In this document: piece by piece, positions 36,532-45,770 of the stretch
Numbering within the stretch: the stretch's first letter is position 1
Layout of the letters: every line of letters begins with the position of its first letter
From: Sphingobacterium allocomposti
GTDB lineage: Bacteria; Bacteroidota; Bacteroidia; Sphingobacteriales; Sphingobacteriaceae
DNA length: 64,000 bases
Direction of reading: 5' to 3'
Assembly (NCBI RefSeq): GCF_008124885.1
Contig: NZ_VNHX01000001.1
Location: 1 to 64,000 of the forward strand
Notes under the pieces: generated by a model
What the model was told of the DNA's origin: nothing
The model's database searches: none
What the model saw: only the letters and a program-made list of their open reading frames with translations
Made by a program: the position numbers and the translations under genes

Positions 36532-37848
36532 ATGGGTAAGTACCGCTTTATTGTTGTTATCGTCCTATGGTTAAGCAACCATTCCTTCCTTTTCGCGGCA
36601 CAAATTAGTATGGAGTTCGTATTCGGTAATACAGGGAAAGAAGGGGCGATTGTGCTGGATAAATTGCCCTCGTACACAGAAAACGAACAGTTCGGTTTTG
36701 AGTTCGGGAGCGAGCACAACGTCGAGATATCAAGGTCCGAAAACAAACACCTCTTGTCGGCCAATCTTCCATTTTATTTTTCGGTTAAAGTTCCTGAAGG
36801 GAATTACCGTATTACAATTGGCTATCAGGGGCTCACGGACAGCGTGTACCATAGTACAGTTCGTTCGGAGTCTAGGCGTTTGCAGATCGAGCAGCTGCGC
36901 ATTCCACCGGGACAGTTTGTTGAAAGAAGTTTCGTAGTACATTTAAAAAGTCCTAGGATAGGTGAAAACGTGCGGGTAAAGCTAAAAGGACCTAGAGAGG
37001 AAGGCAAGCTCGACTGGGATGATAAGCTTACATTGGAATTCCTGCAGACGAACCATATTGCTTACATCCGTATACAGCAGGTGGACAATATACGAACGCT
37101 CTTTTTGGCGGGAAACTCCACGGTCGTGAACCAGGAAGATGAGCCGTGGGCTTCTTGGGGGCAGATGATACCGCGTTTCTTTGATGAGCACGTGGTTGTT
37201 GCTAACCACGCAGAATCGGGGCTATCGTTGCGGTCTTTTCTGTCGTCCAATAGACTGTTAAAAATACTAAATTTAGTGAAGCCGGGCGACTATCTGTTTA
37301 TTGAATTCGGGCACAACGATCAAAAAGAGATGGGGGCGGACGCTGGAGCATTCAATGGGTACACAAAACGCCTGCGTTTCTTTGTGCGGGAATTCCGTGC
37401 TAAAGGTGGTATACCTGTTATTGTTACATCCACCGCACGTCGGGCATTTGGGAGAGACGGACAGTTGCTGTATACGTTGGGCGATTATCCGGGAGCGGCG
37501 CGTAGGGTTGCTAAGGAACTTCGTGTTCCGCTGATTGATCTAAATAAAATGACGCGAATGTTCTATGAAACGCTGGGGGTCGAAAGGTCTAAGAAGGCTT
37601 TTGTGCACTATCCGGCAGGTACATTCCCTGATCAGCACCAGCCACTAGAGGACAATACACATTTTAACACATATGGAGCGTATCAAATCGCTAAGATGGT
37701 ATTGCAGGGGATTAAAGGGTGTCGGCTTGAGATCGAAGAACATGTTATCGATCTACAGGCCTATCGTGCCGACTTTCCTGATTCCCCAGACACATGGTAT
37801 TGGCCCTCCAGTATCAGAACTAGCTTACATCAACCTGAAGGAAACTAA
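36532..37848 (+). CDS. Rhamnogalacturonan acetylesterase-like SGNH hydrolase
   Basis: A 438-aa secreted protein: signal peptide (1-23), an N-terminal beta-sandwich region (about 25-185, with FYFSVKVPEGNYRI, typical of the galactose-binding-like domain of these enzymes), then an SGNH esterase domain. Catalytic Ser is S196 in GNSTVV; the Gly/Asn blocks are HAESG and EFGHNDQ (N262); the Asp-His pair is D374 and H377 in DNTHFN. This layout is that of carbohydrate esterase family 12, which removes acetyl groups from galacturonate residues of rhamnogalacturonan I. It lies between the rhamnose genes and the SusCD locus, supporting that substrate. Confidence 0.9.
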   Translation: MGKYRFIVVIVLWLSNHSFLFAAQISMEFVFGNTGKEGAIVLDKLPSYTENEQFGFEFGSEHNVEISRSENKHLLSANLPFYFSVKVPEGNYRITIGYQGLTDSVYHSTVRSESRRLQIEQLRIPPGQFVERSFVVHLKSPRIGENVRVKLKGPREEGKLDWDDKLTLEFLQTNHIAYIRIQQVDNIRTLFLAGNSTVVNQEDEPWASWGQMIPRFFDEHVVVANHAESGLSLRSFLSSNRLLKILNLVKPGDYLFIEFGHNDQKEMGADAGAFNGYTKRLRFFVREFRAKGGIPVIVTSTARRAFGRDGQLLYTLGDYPGAARRVAKELRVPLIDLNKMTRMFYETLGVERSKKAFVHYPAGTFPDQHQPLEDNTHFNTYGAYQIAKMVLQGIKGCRLEIEEHVIDLQAYRADFPDSPDTWYWPSSIRTSLHQPEGN

Positions 37849-37969
37849 GGTTACTCCGCTTGATTTTTTTGTTGTTGCATACTTTTATCGGTGTGGAGCC
37901 GACGAAAGATATTCCGCAGCAGCGGCCCAGACGGCATGTTTTTAGAAAGATTGTTATGGGCATCACGAC
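37849..37969. other. Left flank of the 21-bp array
   Basis: About 120 bases after the esterase stop with no gene or clear terminator. Confidence 0.4.
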
Positions 37970-38305
37970 TTTTTGATTAAGCTAAATGCAAAACAGTTTG
38001 TGCCATTTGAAAAACAGTTTGTCCTATCTGTATATACGTTTGTTGCAAACGAATGAACGTTTGCGACAAACGTGCTGCAGTTTGCCCCAAATGTAGGGCT
38101 GTTGGTCGCAATCTCTTATGACTTTATCACGAACAGATGATAGTATACGGTAAAGGCGTAGGTAAATGCTATATCCGCACATGTGTTTATGCTATATGCA
38201 CATGCGTTTGTCGCCTACGTGTATTCAGTTGTTCCGAACGGAAAGCTATTTGCTTTAAAAGTATACCAATTCGGAGCAAACGCATAGCTGTTTAACCTCG
38301 TTTTT
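37970..38305. repeat. Degenerate 21-bp tandem array, about 16 units
   Basis: Reading in steps of 21 bases from 37970, a GTTTG-like core recurs at fixed register: exact GTTTG at 37996, 38017, 38038, 38059, 38080 and 38206, with TTT-containing variants at 38122, 38185, 38249 and 38290. Many units also carry AAC or AAT nine bases later (for example 38048, 38069, 38132, 38237, 38279), so a unit resembles an imperfect dyad TTTG-N5-AAAC. Units at 38138-38179 are badly decayed. All frames contain stops on both strands, so it is not a gene. There are no unique spacers, so it is not a CRISPR. Confidence 0.8.
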
Positions 38306-38726
38306 CTTTGTGCTTTATAAAAAAAGGATGTTGGACCCTCGCAGAGGTCTCATATTTATAGCAAGCATATATTTCTATAACGGTGTAAACCCTTTGGGTT
38401 TATCTTTCGTATAACGATTATGTACCTGTCGGATCATAGTTGAATTCTCCCACACTGTCCGTAGAGACGCTCCGCCTCACACGAAGGATAGGGTTGTTTC
38501 GAAGCTCATAAAGAATAGTCGAACGCAGGTAATAGTTGGCAGGATGCCACAGGTTGCAAACCGTCGACTTCCCAGATATATTTGATGTACAATTATAAGA
38601 ACCGAAACGCCGGAGAAGGAAATAGATCTGTTTGATACAGATTTTTAAAATAAAAAGGGCTACTAACCTTTGTTAAAGATAAACTTAAGTAAGATTACAT
38701 TTTTATAAACCTATTAAAACGAATAT
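38306..38726 (+). promoter_or_regulatory. Upstream region of the SusCD/FAS1 locus
   Basis: No gene seen. A small hairpin TAAACCC-TTT-GGGTTTA lies at 38386-38402. The best promoter candidate is TTTG (38668-38671) with TACATTTT (38695-38702), a near match to TAnnTTTG but with a spacer of 23, longer than usual. It would give a leader of about 20 bases for the first FAS1 gene. Confidence 0.35.
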
Positions 38727-40955
38727 ATGCGTATTTACAAGCTAACCTTTCACTGGGTGGTGTTCGCCGTTTTATGTATAAGCTGTCGGAAGGAAGCTTT
38801 CGATGACTACTACAGCCGCCCGGACGATCTGGAATCGCCGATATATACCCGGCTAGAGGAAGAAGGGAGATTTTCCCATTTTCGTCGGTTAATCGAAAAA
38901 GCGGGCTATATGCAGACGCTCAACCAAGCCGGATATTGGACATTGTTTGCGCCAAACGACGATGCGGTCCACCGCTTTCTGCAAGAGCACAACTATGCAA
39001 CAGTAGAAGAAGTACCGGATGCTGTTGCCGAACAAATCGTCCGATACGCTTTAGTTTATAATGCTTTTCAGACCAACCGTATTGCTGATTACCAGTCCAA
39101 TTTGGGATGGCAAGAGGGGATGGGATTCCGGAGGCGTACAGCTTATTATGATGGTTTCCGAAAAGAGAAAGTGAAGATTAATGGAACGGAAAGAGAAATC
39201 ATTGTGGGAGCGTCGAATCGAAATAATGTGACAGTGAACTTCGGAACACCTTACTATGTAGATGGTGACAATAACAATAAATATGTAACCTATTTCCACG
39301 AAAAGTATAGACAGTTTAATAGTCTCTCTGCCGATGATTATAGTTTTTTTCATCCATCCATATCAACTTCAAATTTTCACTTCATGGGCGGTTCCGTCGC
39401 TAAAGCCGATATTATTGCGGAAAACGGGGTAATACATGAAGTGGATGTAGTGACCTTGCCCCGTCCGAGTTTAGATCAGTATCTGCGCGAAAATGAGGAA
39501 TATAGCTTTTTCCGCGATTCAGTTTTAAACCAGTTTTTCGTAACATACGAATACAGCCCTACAGCGAGTAAAACCTACGAATATCGGACCGGACAGGTGG
39601 CGGAGGTATACATCAAAGTGTATGACCCACTGTTGGCCTTTTCGCCTAACAATGAGAACTTCCTCAAGGAGGAGGATAATGATGGACAGCGGGACGGGTA
39701 TAGCATGTTTATTCCAACAAATGATGTTATAGTGCCTTGGATACGAAATGTATTTTTGGAGCATTACAAAACGCTGAACCGGGTTCCGAAAGGAGTTTTG
39801 GCAGACTTTGTCAACACGATGTTATGGCAGAGCGCTGTATGGCCCAGCCAGTTCTCCACAAAAACCAATCTACACGAAGAACCCGCCCGTTTTACCAAAG
39901 CAGATATCATTGATAAGCAAATTGTAAGCAACGGATTCTTTTATGGAACCAACAAGATACAGGAATCTGATTTGTTCAATACGGTCTATAGACATGTGAT
40001 TTTGGATCCCGAATATTCGCTCATGCTAATGCTGTTGGAGCGCGAGCACAAACGGCTTGTTATCAATCCAGGAACGAAATTTACACTGTTTTTATTTTCC
40101 AATAGTCTACTGAATAGATTAGGTTATTCCTACAACGAACGGTTGAACGAGTGGTCGTGGATCGACCGTAATGGGAATACCATGGGACATGGGCAGACAC
40201 AGACCCGTCTGGCGCGCTTGCTATATTCACATATCATCGAAACTCCAAATGATGAACTGGCAAATATCAATAATACACAAGGCTTTATCCAAACGGGGGA
40301 TCGGGCATTGCCAGGAGAATTTATCAAATGGAAAAACGGCAATATTTATGCAGCAGGCAACGAACGTTTACAGGAGCCGGTACGCATTATCGGAACAGCG
40401 AAGTTTGGGAACAACGGACGTGTTTATTATGTAGACAATCTTTTGGAATTCTCGAATGAAACGGCCGGGGAAGCAATGGCGCGTATAGCGGCAGAAAACC
40501 CGAATGTTAGCCGATTCTGGGAATATGTTTCCAAATCGCCGCTCTACGTAGCAAACGACCGGGTGATTACCGGGGTGGCGGGCGGGAGCTTATATACCCT
40601 ACTCATGCCAAATAACGAAGCTGTGCAACAGGCTATAGATGATGGTGTCTTACCTCCAGACCCAGCGACGGGAGATATCGTCGGTAAATTCCAGATAGAG
40701 AGCTTTATTAGATACCATATCCTGACGAATGTCAATGTTGCGCCTGATGGTAATCAGGATATCCTATCCGCCGTTACTTTAGCAAAAAATGTCGACGATG
40801 AATCGTTGACAGTGAATGTTTCCAACGCCGTCGGGAACCTACGCTTTGTAGATAGAAAGGGGAGAACGGTGTCGACCGTTTATACGCCCGATCTATACCT
40901 GAGCGATCGCATCGTGTTACATGAGCTGAACGGATACTTAAACTACAACAATTAA
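38727..40955 (+). CDS. FAS1 (fasciclin) repeat lipoprotein, four domains
   Basis: A 742-aa surface lipoprotein (lipobox LCISC). I see four FAS1-like units, starting near residues 35, 250, 425 and 590, each with the family pattern of a helix followed by TLFAPND, SMFIPTND, TLFLFSN or TLLMPNNEA. FAS1 domains mediate adhesion and ligand binding in many organisms. The gene is first in the SusCD locus and lies 9 bases before SusC, so the protein probably serves as a surface glycan-binding partner of the receptor, analogous to SusE/SusF. That role is inferred. Confidence 0.85.
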   Translation: MRIYKLTFHWVVFAVLCISCRKEAFDDYYSRPDDLESPIYTRLEEEGRFSHFRRLIEKAGYMQTLNQAGYWTLFAPNDDAVHRFLQEHNYATVEEVPDAVAEQIVRYALVYNAFQTNRIADYQSNLGWQEGMGFRRRTAYYDGFRKEKVKINGTEREIIVGASNRNNVTVNFGTPYYVDGDNNNKYVTYFHEKYRQFNSLSADDYSFFHPSISTSNFHFMGGSVAKADIIAENGVIHEVDVVTLPRPSLDQYLRENEEYSFFRDSVLNQFFVTYEYSPTASKTYEYRTGQVAEVYIKVYDPLLAFSPNNENFLKEEDNDGQRDGYSMFIPTNDVIVPWIRNVFLEHYKTLNRVPKGVLADFVNTMLWQSAVWPSQFSTKTNLHEEPARFTKADIIDKQIVSNGFFYGTNKIQESDLFNTVYRHVILDPEYSLMLMLLEREHKRLVINPGTKFTLFLFSNSLLNRLGYSYNERLNEWSWIDRNGNTMGHGQTQTRLARLLYSHIIETPNDELANINNTQGFIQTGDRALPGEFIKWKNGNIYAAGNERLQEPVRIIGTAKFGNNGRVYYVDNLLEFSNETAGEAMARIAAENPNVSRFWEYVSKSPLYVANDRVITGVAGGSLYTLLMPNNEAVQQAIDDGVLPPDPATGDIVGKFQIESFIRYHILTNVNVAPDGNQDILSAVTLAKNVDDESLTVNVSNAVGNLRFVDRKGRTVSTVYTPDLYLSDRIVLHELNGYLNYNN

Positions 40956-40964
40956 ATCCAAATT

Positions 40965-43900
40965 ATGAGACAATTAACATATAGTTTTTCGCTTTTGTTG
41001 TTTTGGATATGCTGTGTAGGGCAGACAGCGGTCGCGCAACACATTGTGCGCGGCAAGGTAATTGATGCCACATCCAAACAGCCCTTGGCGGGGGTTACAG
41101 TTTCCGAACTGAGTGCCGACAATCGAACGGTGGCTGCAACAACTACGGATATAGAAGGTAATTATGCCTTAGCAGTCACTACGGCATTGAACCGGTTGAA
41201 CTTTTCATTTATCAGTTACAACGCACAAGTGGTGCGCATCAATAGCAGAAACCAGATCAACCTGGAACTGCGCTCCAGTGATAGCCAAATTGAAGAAATC
41301 GTCGTTACGGGTGCCGGCGGAGCCAAGCCTAATACTGGGTTATTGAATATTTCCGCCCGGGATTTAACGACGGCTACGGCAACTATTAATGCGAGTGTAT
41401 TACAGGATATGCAATCGGCGTCTATTGACGAGGCCCTGCAGGGGCGCTTGCCAGGCGTTGATATAGCCGCCAACTCCGGTGATCCGGGTTCGGGGATGTC
41501 GATTCGTATACGAGGTACCTCGTCCTTAAGTGGTAGCGCGGAACCCCTGATTGTAGTTGACGGCATGCCTTACGAAACGGAGATTCCGGGCGACTTTAAC
41601 TTCGGAGCAGCCGACGAAGATGCCTATGCCCAGTTACTGAATGTGGCTCCGGCAGATATAGAGACGATTTCTGTTTTAAAAGATGCTGCAGCGACGGCCA
41701 TGTGGGGGGCAAGAGGTTCCAACGGCGTCCTGTTGATTACAACAAAGCGCGGAACGATGTCAAAGCCTCGGGTGGGATATTCCTTCCGCGGAGCGCTTTC
41801 CACTGTGCCAAGTGCTATTCCGTTGCTCAGCGGCGACCAATACTCTTCGCTGATTCCGGAAATGTATATGAACCGCACTGGCCAGCCTTTGAATACGCTG
41901 ACCAGTAAAGAATTTCAATACGATCCGGGGGATGTATACTATTACCATAATTATAGCCAAAATACGGATTGGATTAAGGCGATTAACCAAACGGGTCTGT
42001 CCAACGACCATACCTTTTCGATACAAGGTGGTGGAGAAAAAGCAAGGTATTACTCTTCGGTTAGCTATCTGGGACAGCGCGGCGTAACGGTTGGAACGGG
42101 TTTAAACCGGATTGCCGCACGATTAAATTTAGATTACGACATATCAGAACGCATTAAATTCCGTACGGATATTGCCTATACCCATACGGTGACCGATCGA
42201 AATTACGTCAATTCCGGAGATAATCAGGATAACATCCGTGGAGCGGCGTACATTAAGATGCCAAATATGAGCTTGTATGAATACGATCCCTACGGAAACT
42301 TGATGCCGGTTTATTTCTCGCCGGGTCAAAACATTCAAGGGGCCTATCCTCGTACGTATAATCCGGCGGCAATGGCCGAATATGCCTACAATAAGCACAT
42401 GGGCGAACGGATTACACCGACTTTTAATTTACGTTATGAACTGATTAAGGGAATACTGTTTTCGGATTTTAGTGTGATGTTCGATATGAACAACACGCGG
42501 GTGAATAATTTCTTACCACAGTTAGCAACGGGTAGGCCGTATACGGAGACGGTCGTGAACCGTGCGGGGGAATCCGATCGCGATGATTTTAGAATTCAGA
42601 CAAAGTCCAACCTGATTTATACGCCGAATCTCGGCGATAAGATGAAGCATGATCTGCAGATGCTGTTTTCTTGGCAGACCGATGATTTTCGCGGGTTGAG
42701 TTATGAATCAATGATATCGAATACAGCCTCTACCTTATTGACCGACCCATCCAATCCAGGCCGGACACAGAACAACGAACTAGCATTGCGGGGCGGAGAA
42801 GGACAATCGCGATCAATTGGCGGTGTGTTTAGTACCCAATATAAATTCTTGGACCGCTATATCGTGAATGTGGGTGTCCGTGGCGATGGAAACTCCAAAT
42901 TCGGAGCGAATTATCGTTACGGCTATTTTCCTTCTATTTCTACCCGCTGGCGTGTCTCGGGTGAACGCTTCATGGAGGACCTGTCGTTTATTGACGAGCT
43001 GAGTTTCCGTGCAAGTTACGGGCATTCTGGGAAAGCACCTCGTTACGATTACCTCTTTTACAGCAACATCGTGAGCTACGAGCAGACGTATCTGGGTGAA
43101 GCAGGAACAGTCCCGGCGAATATGGCGTATAGAAATCTCAAATTCGAACGGGTGAAAGGGGCCAATGTAGGATTGAATCTGGAAATGTGGAAACGACGTT
43201 TCCGTTTGGATTTAGAGTTGTATCGCAATCGTACCACCGACATGCTGTTCGATGACTTAGGTGTACCCAATACCTCGGGATTCGAAAGCATCTGGCTGAA
43301 CTACGGTGTGATGGACAACCAAGGATGGGAATTGAATCTTCATGCGACCCCGTACCGTTCGAAAAACTTAATGATCGATTTTGCCTTTAATATTGCGCGG
43401 AACCTGAACGTGGTGCGCGACGTACCGGAGTTCTTTGTAAACGAATCGGGAACCGGAACGGTCAATGGCGATTATAAACGATTCCTACAGATTAATAACC
43501 CCATTGGTTCCTTCTTTGGTTACCGTTACGAGGGCGTGTACTCGACCCTCGAAGAGACGATCGCGAAAGATATCAATGGTCAGCCAATTTATGGCCCGGA
43601 CGGCGAGCCCGTGTATATGCGGTTTAACTACCCCTATACCGATTACGTGTTTCAGCCAGGAGACGCAAAATATGCGGATATCAACAACGATGGCAGTATA
43701 GACGAGCGGGACATCGTATATCTCGGCAATTCTAATCCGAGGTTTACGGGGGGATTCGGACCATCGATTACGATTAAGAATAGTTTGCGGATAAACCTGT
43801 TTTTCAATTTCCGGTTAGGATATGAAGTCATTAACGATGCATTGATGCATACCACAAAGATGACCAACTATGATAACCAGTCGACTGCCGTATTACGCCG

Positions 43901-44237
43901 CTGGAGGAAAGAGGGCGACGTGACCGACATGCCGCGGGCACTGATGGGTATGGGGTATAACTGGTTGGGGTCCGATCGTTATGTGCAGGATGCATCGTTT
44001 CTTCGTTTCCGTTCGGCGACGGTCAGTTATACCTTTAATCGAGGCAGTATGATTGATCGTATAGGCATGAGTAATCTGCGCTTGTACGTAACGGGCGAAA
44101 ATTTCTATACCTGGACGAGGTATCTGGGGCAGGATCCGGAAGTCAACATGCAGAGCGGCATTTTCGGTTTGGCACGGGACAATTCGCGCACACCACCAAC
44201 GATGCGCTTTACATTCGGTTTATCGACAAATTTTTAA
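40965..44237 (+). CDS. SusC-like TonB-dependent outer-membrane receptor 1
   Basis: A 1090-aa receptor: signal peptide (1-25), carboxypeptidase-regulatory-like domain (GKVIDATSKQPLAGVTV), TonB-box-like segment EEIVVTGAG, plug domain (LQGRLPGVDIAANSG, SIRIRGTSSL, EPLIVVDGMPY, ISVLKDAAATAMWGARGSNG, the SusC signature) and a long beta-barrel ending in aromatic FTFGLSTNF. It imports oligosaccharides with energy from TonB, with the SusD lipoprotein as lid. SusD follows after 17 bases. Confidence 0.96.
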   Translation: MRQLTYSFSLLLFWICCVGQTAVAQHIVRGKVIDATSKQPLAGVTVSELSADNRTVAATTTDIEGNYALAVTTALNRLNFSFISYNAQVVRINSRNQINLELRSSDSQIEEIVVTGAGGAKPNTGLLNISARDLTTATATINASVLQDMQSASIDEALQGRLPGVDIAANSGDPGSGMSIRIRGTSSLSGSAEPLIVVDGMPYETEIPGDFNFGAADEDAYAQLLNVAPADIETISVLKDAAATAMWGARGSNGVLLITTKRGTMSKPRVGYSFRGALSTVPSAIPLLSGDQYSSLIPEMYMNRTGQPLNTLTSKEFQYDPGDVYYYHNYSQNTDWIKAINQTGLSNDHTFSIQGGGEKARYYSSVSYLGQRGVTVGTGLNRIAARLNLDYDISERIKFRTDIAYTHTVTDRNYVNSGDNQDNIRGAAYIKMPNMSLYEYDPYGNLMPVYFSPGQNIQGAYPRTYNPAAMAEYAYNKHMGERITPTFNLRYELIKGILFSDFSVMFDMNNTRVNNFLPQLATGRPYTETVVNRAGESDRDDFRIQTKSNLIYTPNLGDKMKHDLQMLFSWQTDDFRGLSYESMISNTASTLLTDPSNPGRTQNNELALRGGEGQSRSIGGVFSTQYKFLDRYIVNVGVRGDGNSKFGANYRYGYFPSISTRWRVSGERFMEDLSFIDELSFRASYGHSGKAPRYDYLFYSNIVSYEQTYLGEAGTVPANMAYRNLKFERVKGANVGLNLEMWKRRFRLDLELYRNRTTDMLFDDLGVPNTSGFESIWLNYGVMDNQGWELNLHATPYRSKNLMIDFAFNIARNLNVVRDVPEFFVNESGTGTVNGDYKRFLQINNPIGSFFGYRYEGVYSTLEETIAKDINGQPIYGPDGEPVYMRFNYPYTDYVFQPGDAKYADINNDGSIDERDIVYLGNSNPRFTGGFGPSITIKNSLRINLFFNFRLGYEVINDALMHTTKMTNYDNQSTAVLRRWRKEGDVTDMPRALMGMGYNWLGSDRYVQDASFLRFRSATVSYTFNRGSMIDRIGMSNLRLYVTGENFYTWTRYLGQDPEVNMQSGIFGLARDNSRTPPTMRFTFGLSTNF

Positions 44238-44254
44238 CCTAGAAGGAGATAGTG

Positions 44255-45757
44255 ATGATACATATATTCAAAAAATCAATTCCCGTCCTTGCAATTGTGT
44301 TGCTAAGTTTCAGTTCCTGTAATAAATGGTTGGAGCTCAAACCACAGGAAGGGGTAGTTGCCGAGGATTATTGGAAAACGAAGGAGCAGGTGCGGGCCGC
44401 AGTCAATGGGCTGTACATATCCTTGATAACACCGATCTATGGCAACCGGCACCTGAGTCAGGAGCTTTTTATGCATGCTGAGATCCGTACCGATATGGTC
44501 GATATCAGTACATTCGCTCCACAGACGTATACCGAATACCGTTTTGCCGATATGCTGCCGACCAATTTGTTCAGCGATTGGGGCATGTTCTATAAGATTA
44601 TTAATTACTGCAATAACGTTATCGACAATGCGCCGGCCGTCCGAGAACTTGATCCGACGTTTACACAAGCAGATCTAGATGCCTATGTAGGCGAGGCCTT
44701 GGCAATTCGGGCCTGGATGTATCTTAATCTAGCGCGTATTTGGGGTGATGTGCCAATTAAATTAACATATACCGCTTCAGACGAGGATTTAGTGTCCATC
44801 GCGAAATCACCGCAGGCAACAGTGCTGCAGGCAGTAGTAGACGATCTGCTCCGTGCCGAGCCGATGGTACGTGAAACGTTTGGGAGCACGGCTGCAGATA
44901 AAGGCAAAATTACGCGCTATACCGTAAACGCCATGCTGGCAGACGCCTATCTCTGGCAAAACGACTTTCAAAAAGCCGCAGATGCCTGTGATGAAATTAT
45001 CAATGCCGGCATATTTGAACTGGTACCGGGAGATCCATCCACTTGGTTGAACCAGCTTTTCGGACAGGGGAATTCTGTCGAAGGCATTTTTGAATTGCAG
45101 TATGACCGGCAACAACTGAATCCTTTTTATGCTTTGTTTCGGCAGAATGCCCTTTATACAGCCGGACAGCATGTATATGAAGATTTATTTCAATTTGACG
45201 CTATGGATCCAGAAAACTTTGACGTACGTGGCGATCGGGGTGCATTGTCGACTGCGACCAACATGATTTACAAGTACCATGGCCTAAACCGGACGCAGAC
45301 CAAGTCGCTGGAAGAATCCTATACACATTGGATGGTTTACCGCTACGCGGATGTACTCCTGATGAAAGCCGAGGCGCTAAATGGTCTGAACCGTGGACAG
45401 GAGGCTCTCGATTTACTTTACACGATTCGGGAGCGTGGAAATGCCATGCAAGGTACTGATTTAGATCCTGCACCGGATGACCAGCAGGGCATCACCACGT
45501 TTATTGTCGAGGAACGTGCCCGGGAATTTGCGTACGAAGGAAAGCGTTGGTTTGATGTGTTGCGCAATGCCCGCCGGAACAATTACCAACGGATCGATTT
45601 GATTACCAATATGGTCGTAAACTATGCGCCGGCGGATCGGCAGCAAGCCATGCTCGGCAAATACCGCGATGTAAACAGCCATTACCTTCCGATTTATTTT
45701 ATCGAGATCCAACGTAGCGGAGGTGTATTGCAACAAAATCCTTTTTATGGAAACTAA
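44255..45757 (+). CDS. SusD-like nutrient-uptake lipoprotein 1
   Basis: A 500-aa RagB/SusD lipoprotein (lipobox LLSFSSC), lid of the receptor encoded just upstream. Typical features: WLELKPQEGVVAEDYWKT at the N-terminus, TPR-like helices with EALAIRAWMYLNLARIWGDVP and the C-terminal FIVEERAREFAYEGKRWFDVLRN motif. An AGAAGGAGAT sequence upstream is an unusually good Shine-Dalgarno site for this phylum. The ATG at 44255 is preferred to a GTG one codon earlier. FAS1 gene 2 starts 13 bases after the stop. Confidence 0.95.
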   Translation: MIHIFKKSIPVLAIVLLSFSSCNKWLELKPQEGVVAEDYWKTKEQVRAAVNGLYISLITPIYGNRHLSQELFMHAEIRTDMVDISTFAPQTYTEYRFADMLPTNLFSDWGMFYKIINYCNNVIDNAPAVRELDPTFTQADLDAYVGEALAIRAWMYLNLARIWGDVPIKLTYTASDEDLVSIAKSPQATVLQAVVDDLLRAEPMVRETFGSTAADKGKITRYTVNAMLADAYLWQNDFQKAADACDEIINAGIFELVPGDPSTWLNQLFGQGNSVEGIFELQYDRQQLNPFYALFRQNALYTAGQHVYEDLFQFDAMDPENFDVRGDRGALSTATNMIYKYHGLNRTQTKSLEESYTHWMVYRYADVLLMKAEALNGLNRGQEALDLLYTIRERGNAMQGTDLDPAPDDQQGITTFIVEERAREFAYEGKRWFDVLRNARRNNYQRIDLITNMVVNYAPADRQQAMLGKYRDVNSHYLPIYFIEIQRSGGVLQQNPFYGN

Positions 45758-45770
45758 AGATATAACAGTG

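Noticed and set aside
37970..38305. CRISPR array or repeat-protein gene
   Set aside because: Units are contiguous and degenerate with no unique spacers; every frame on both strands is broken by stops.
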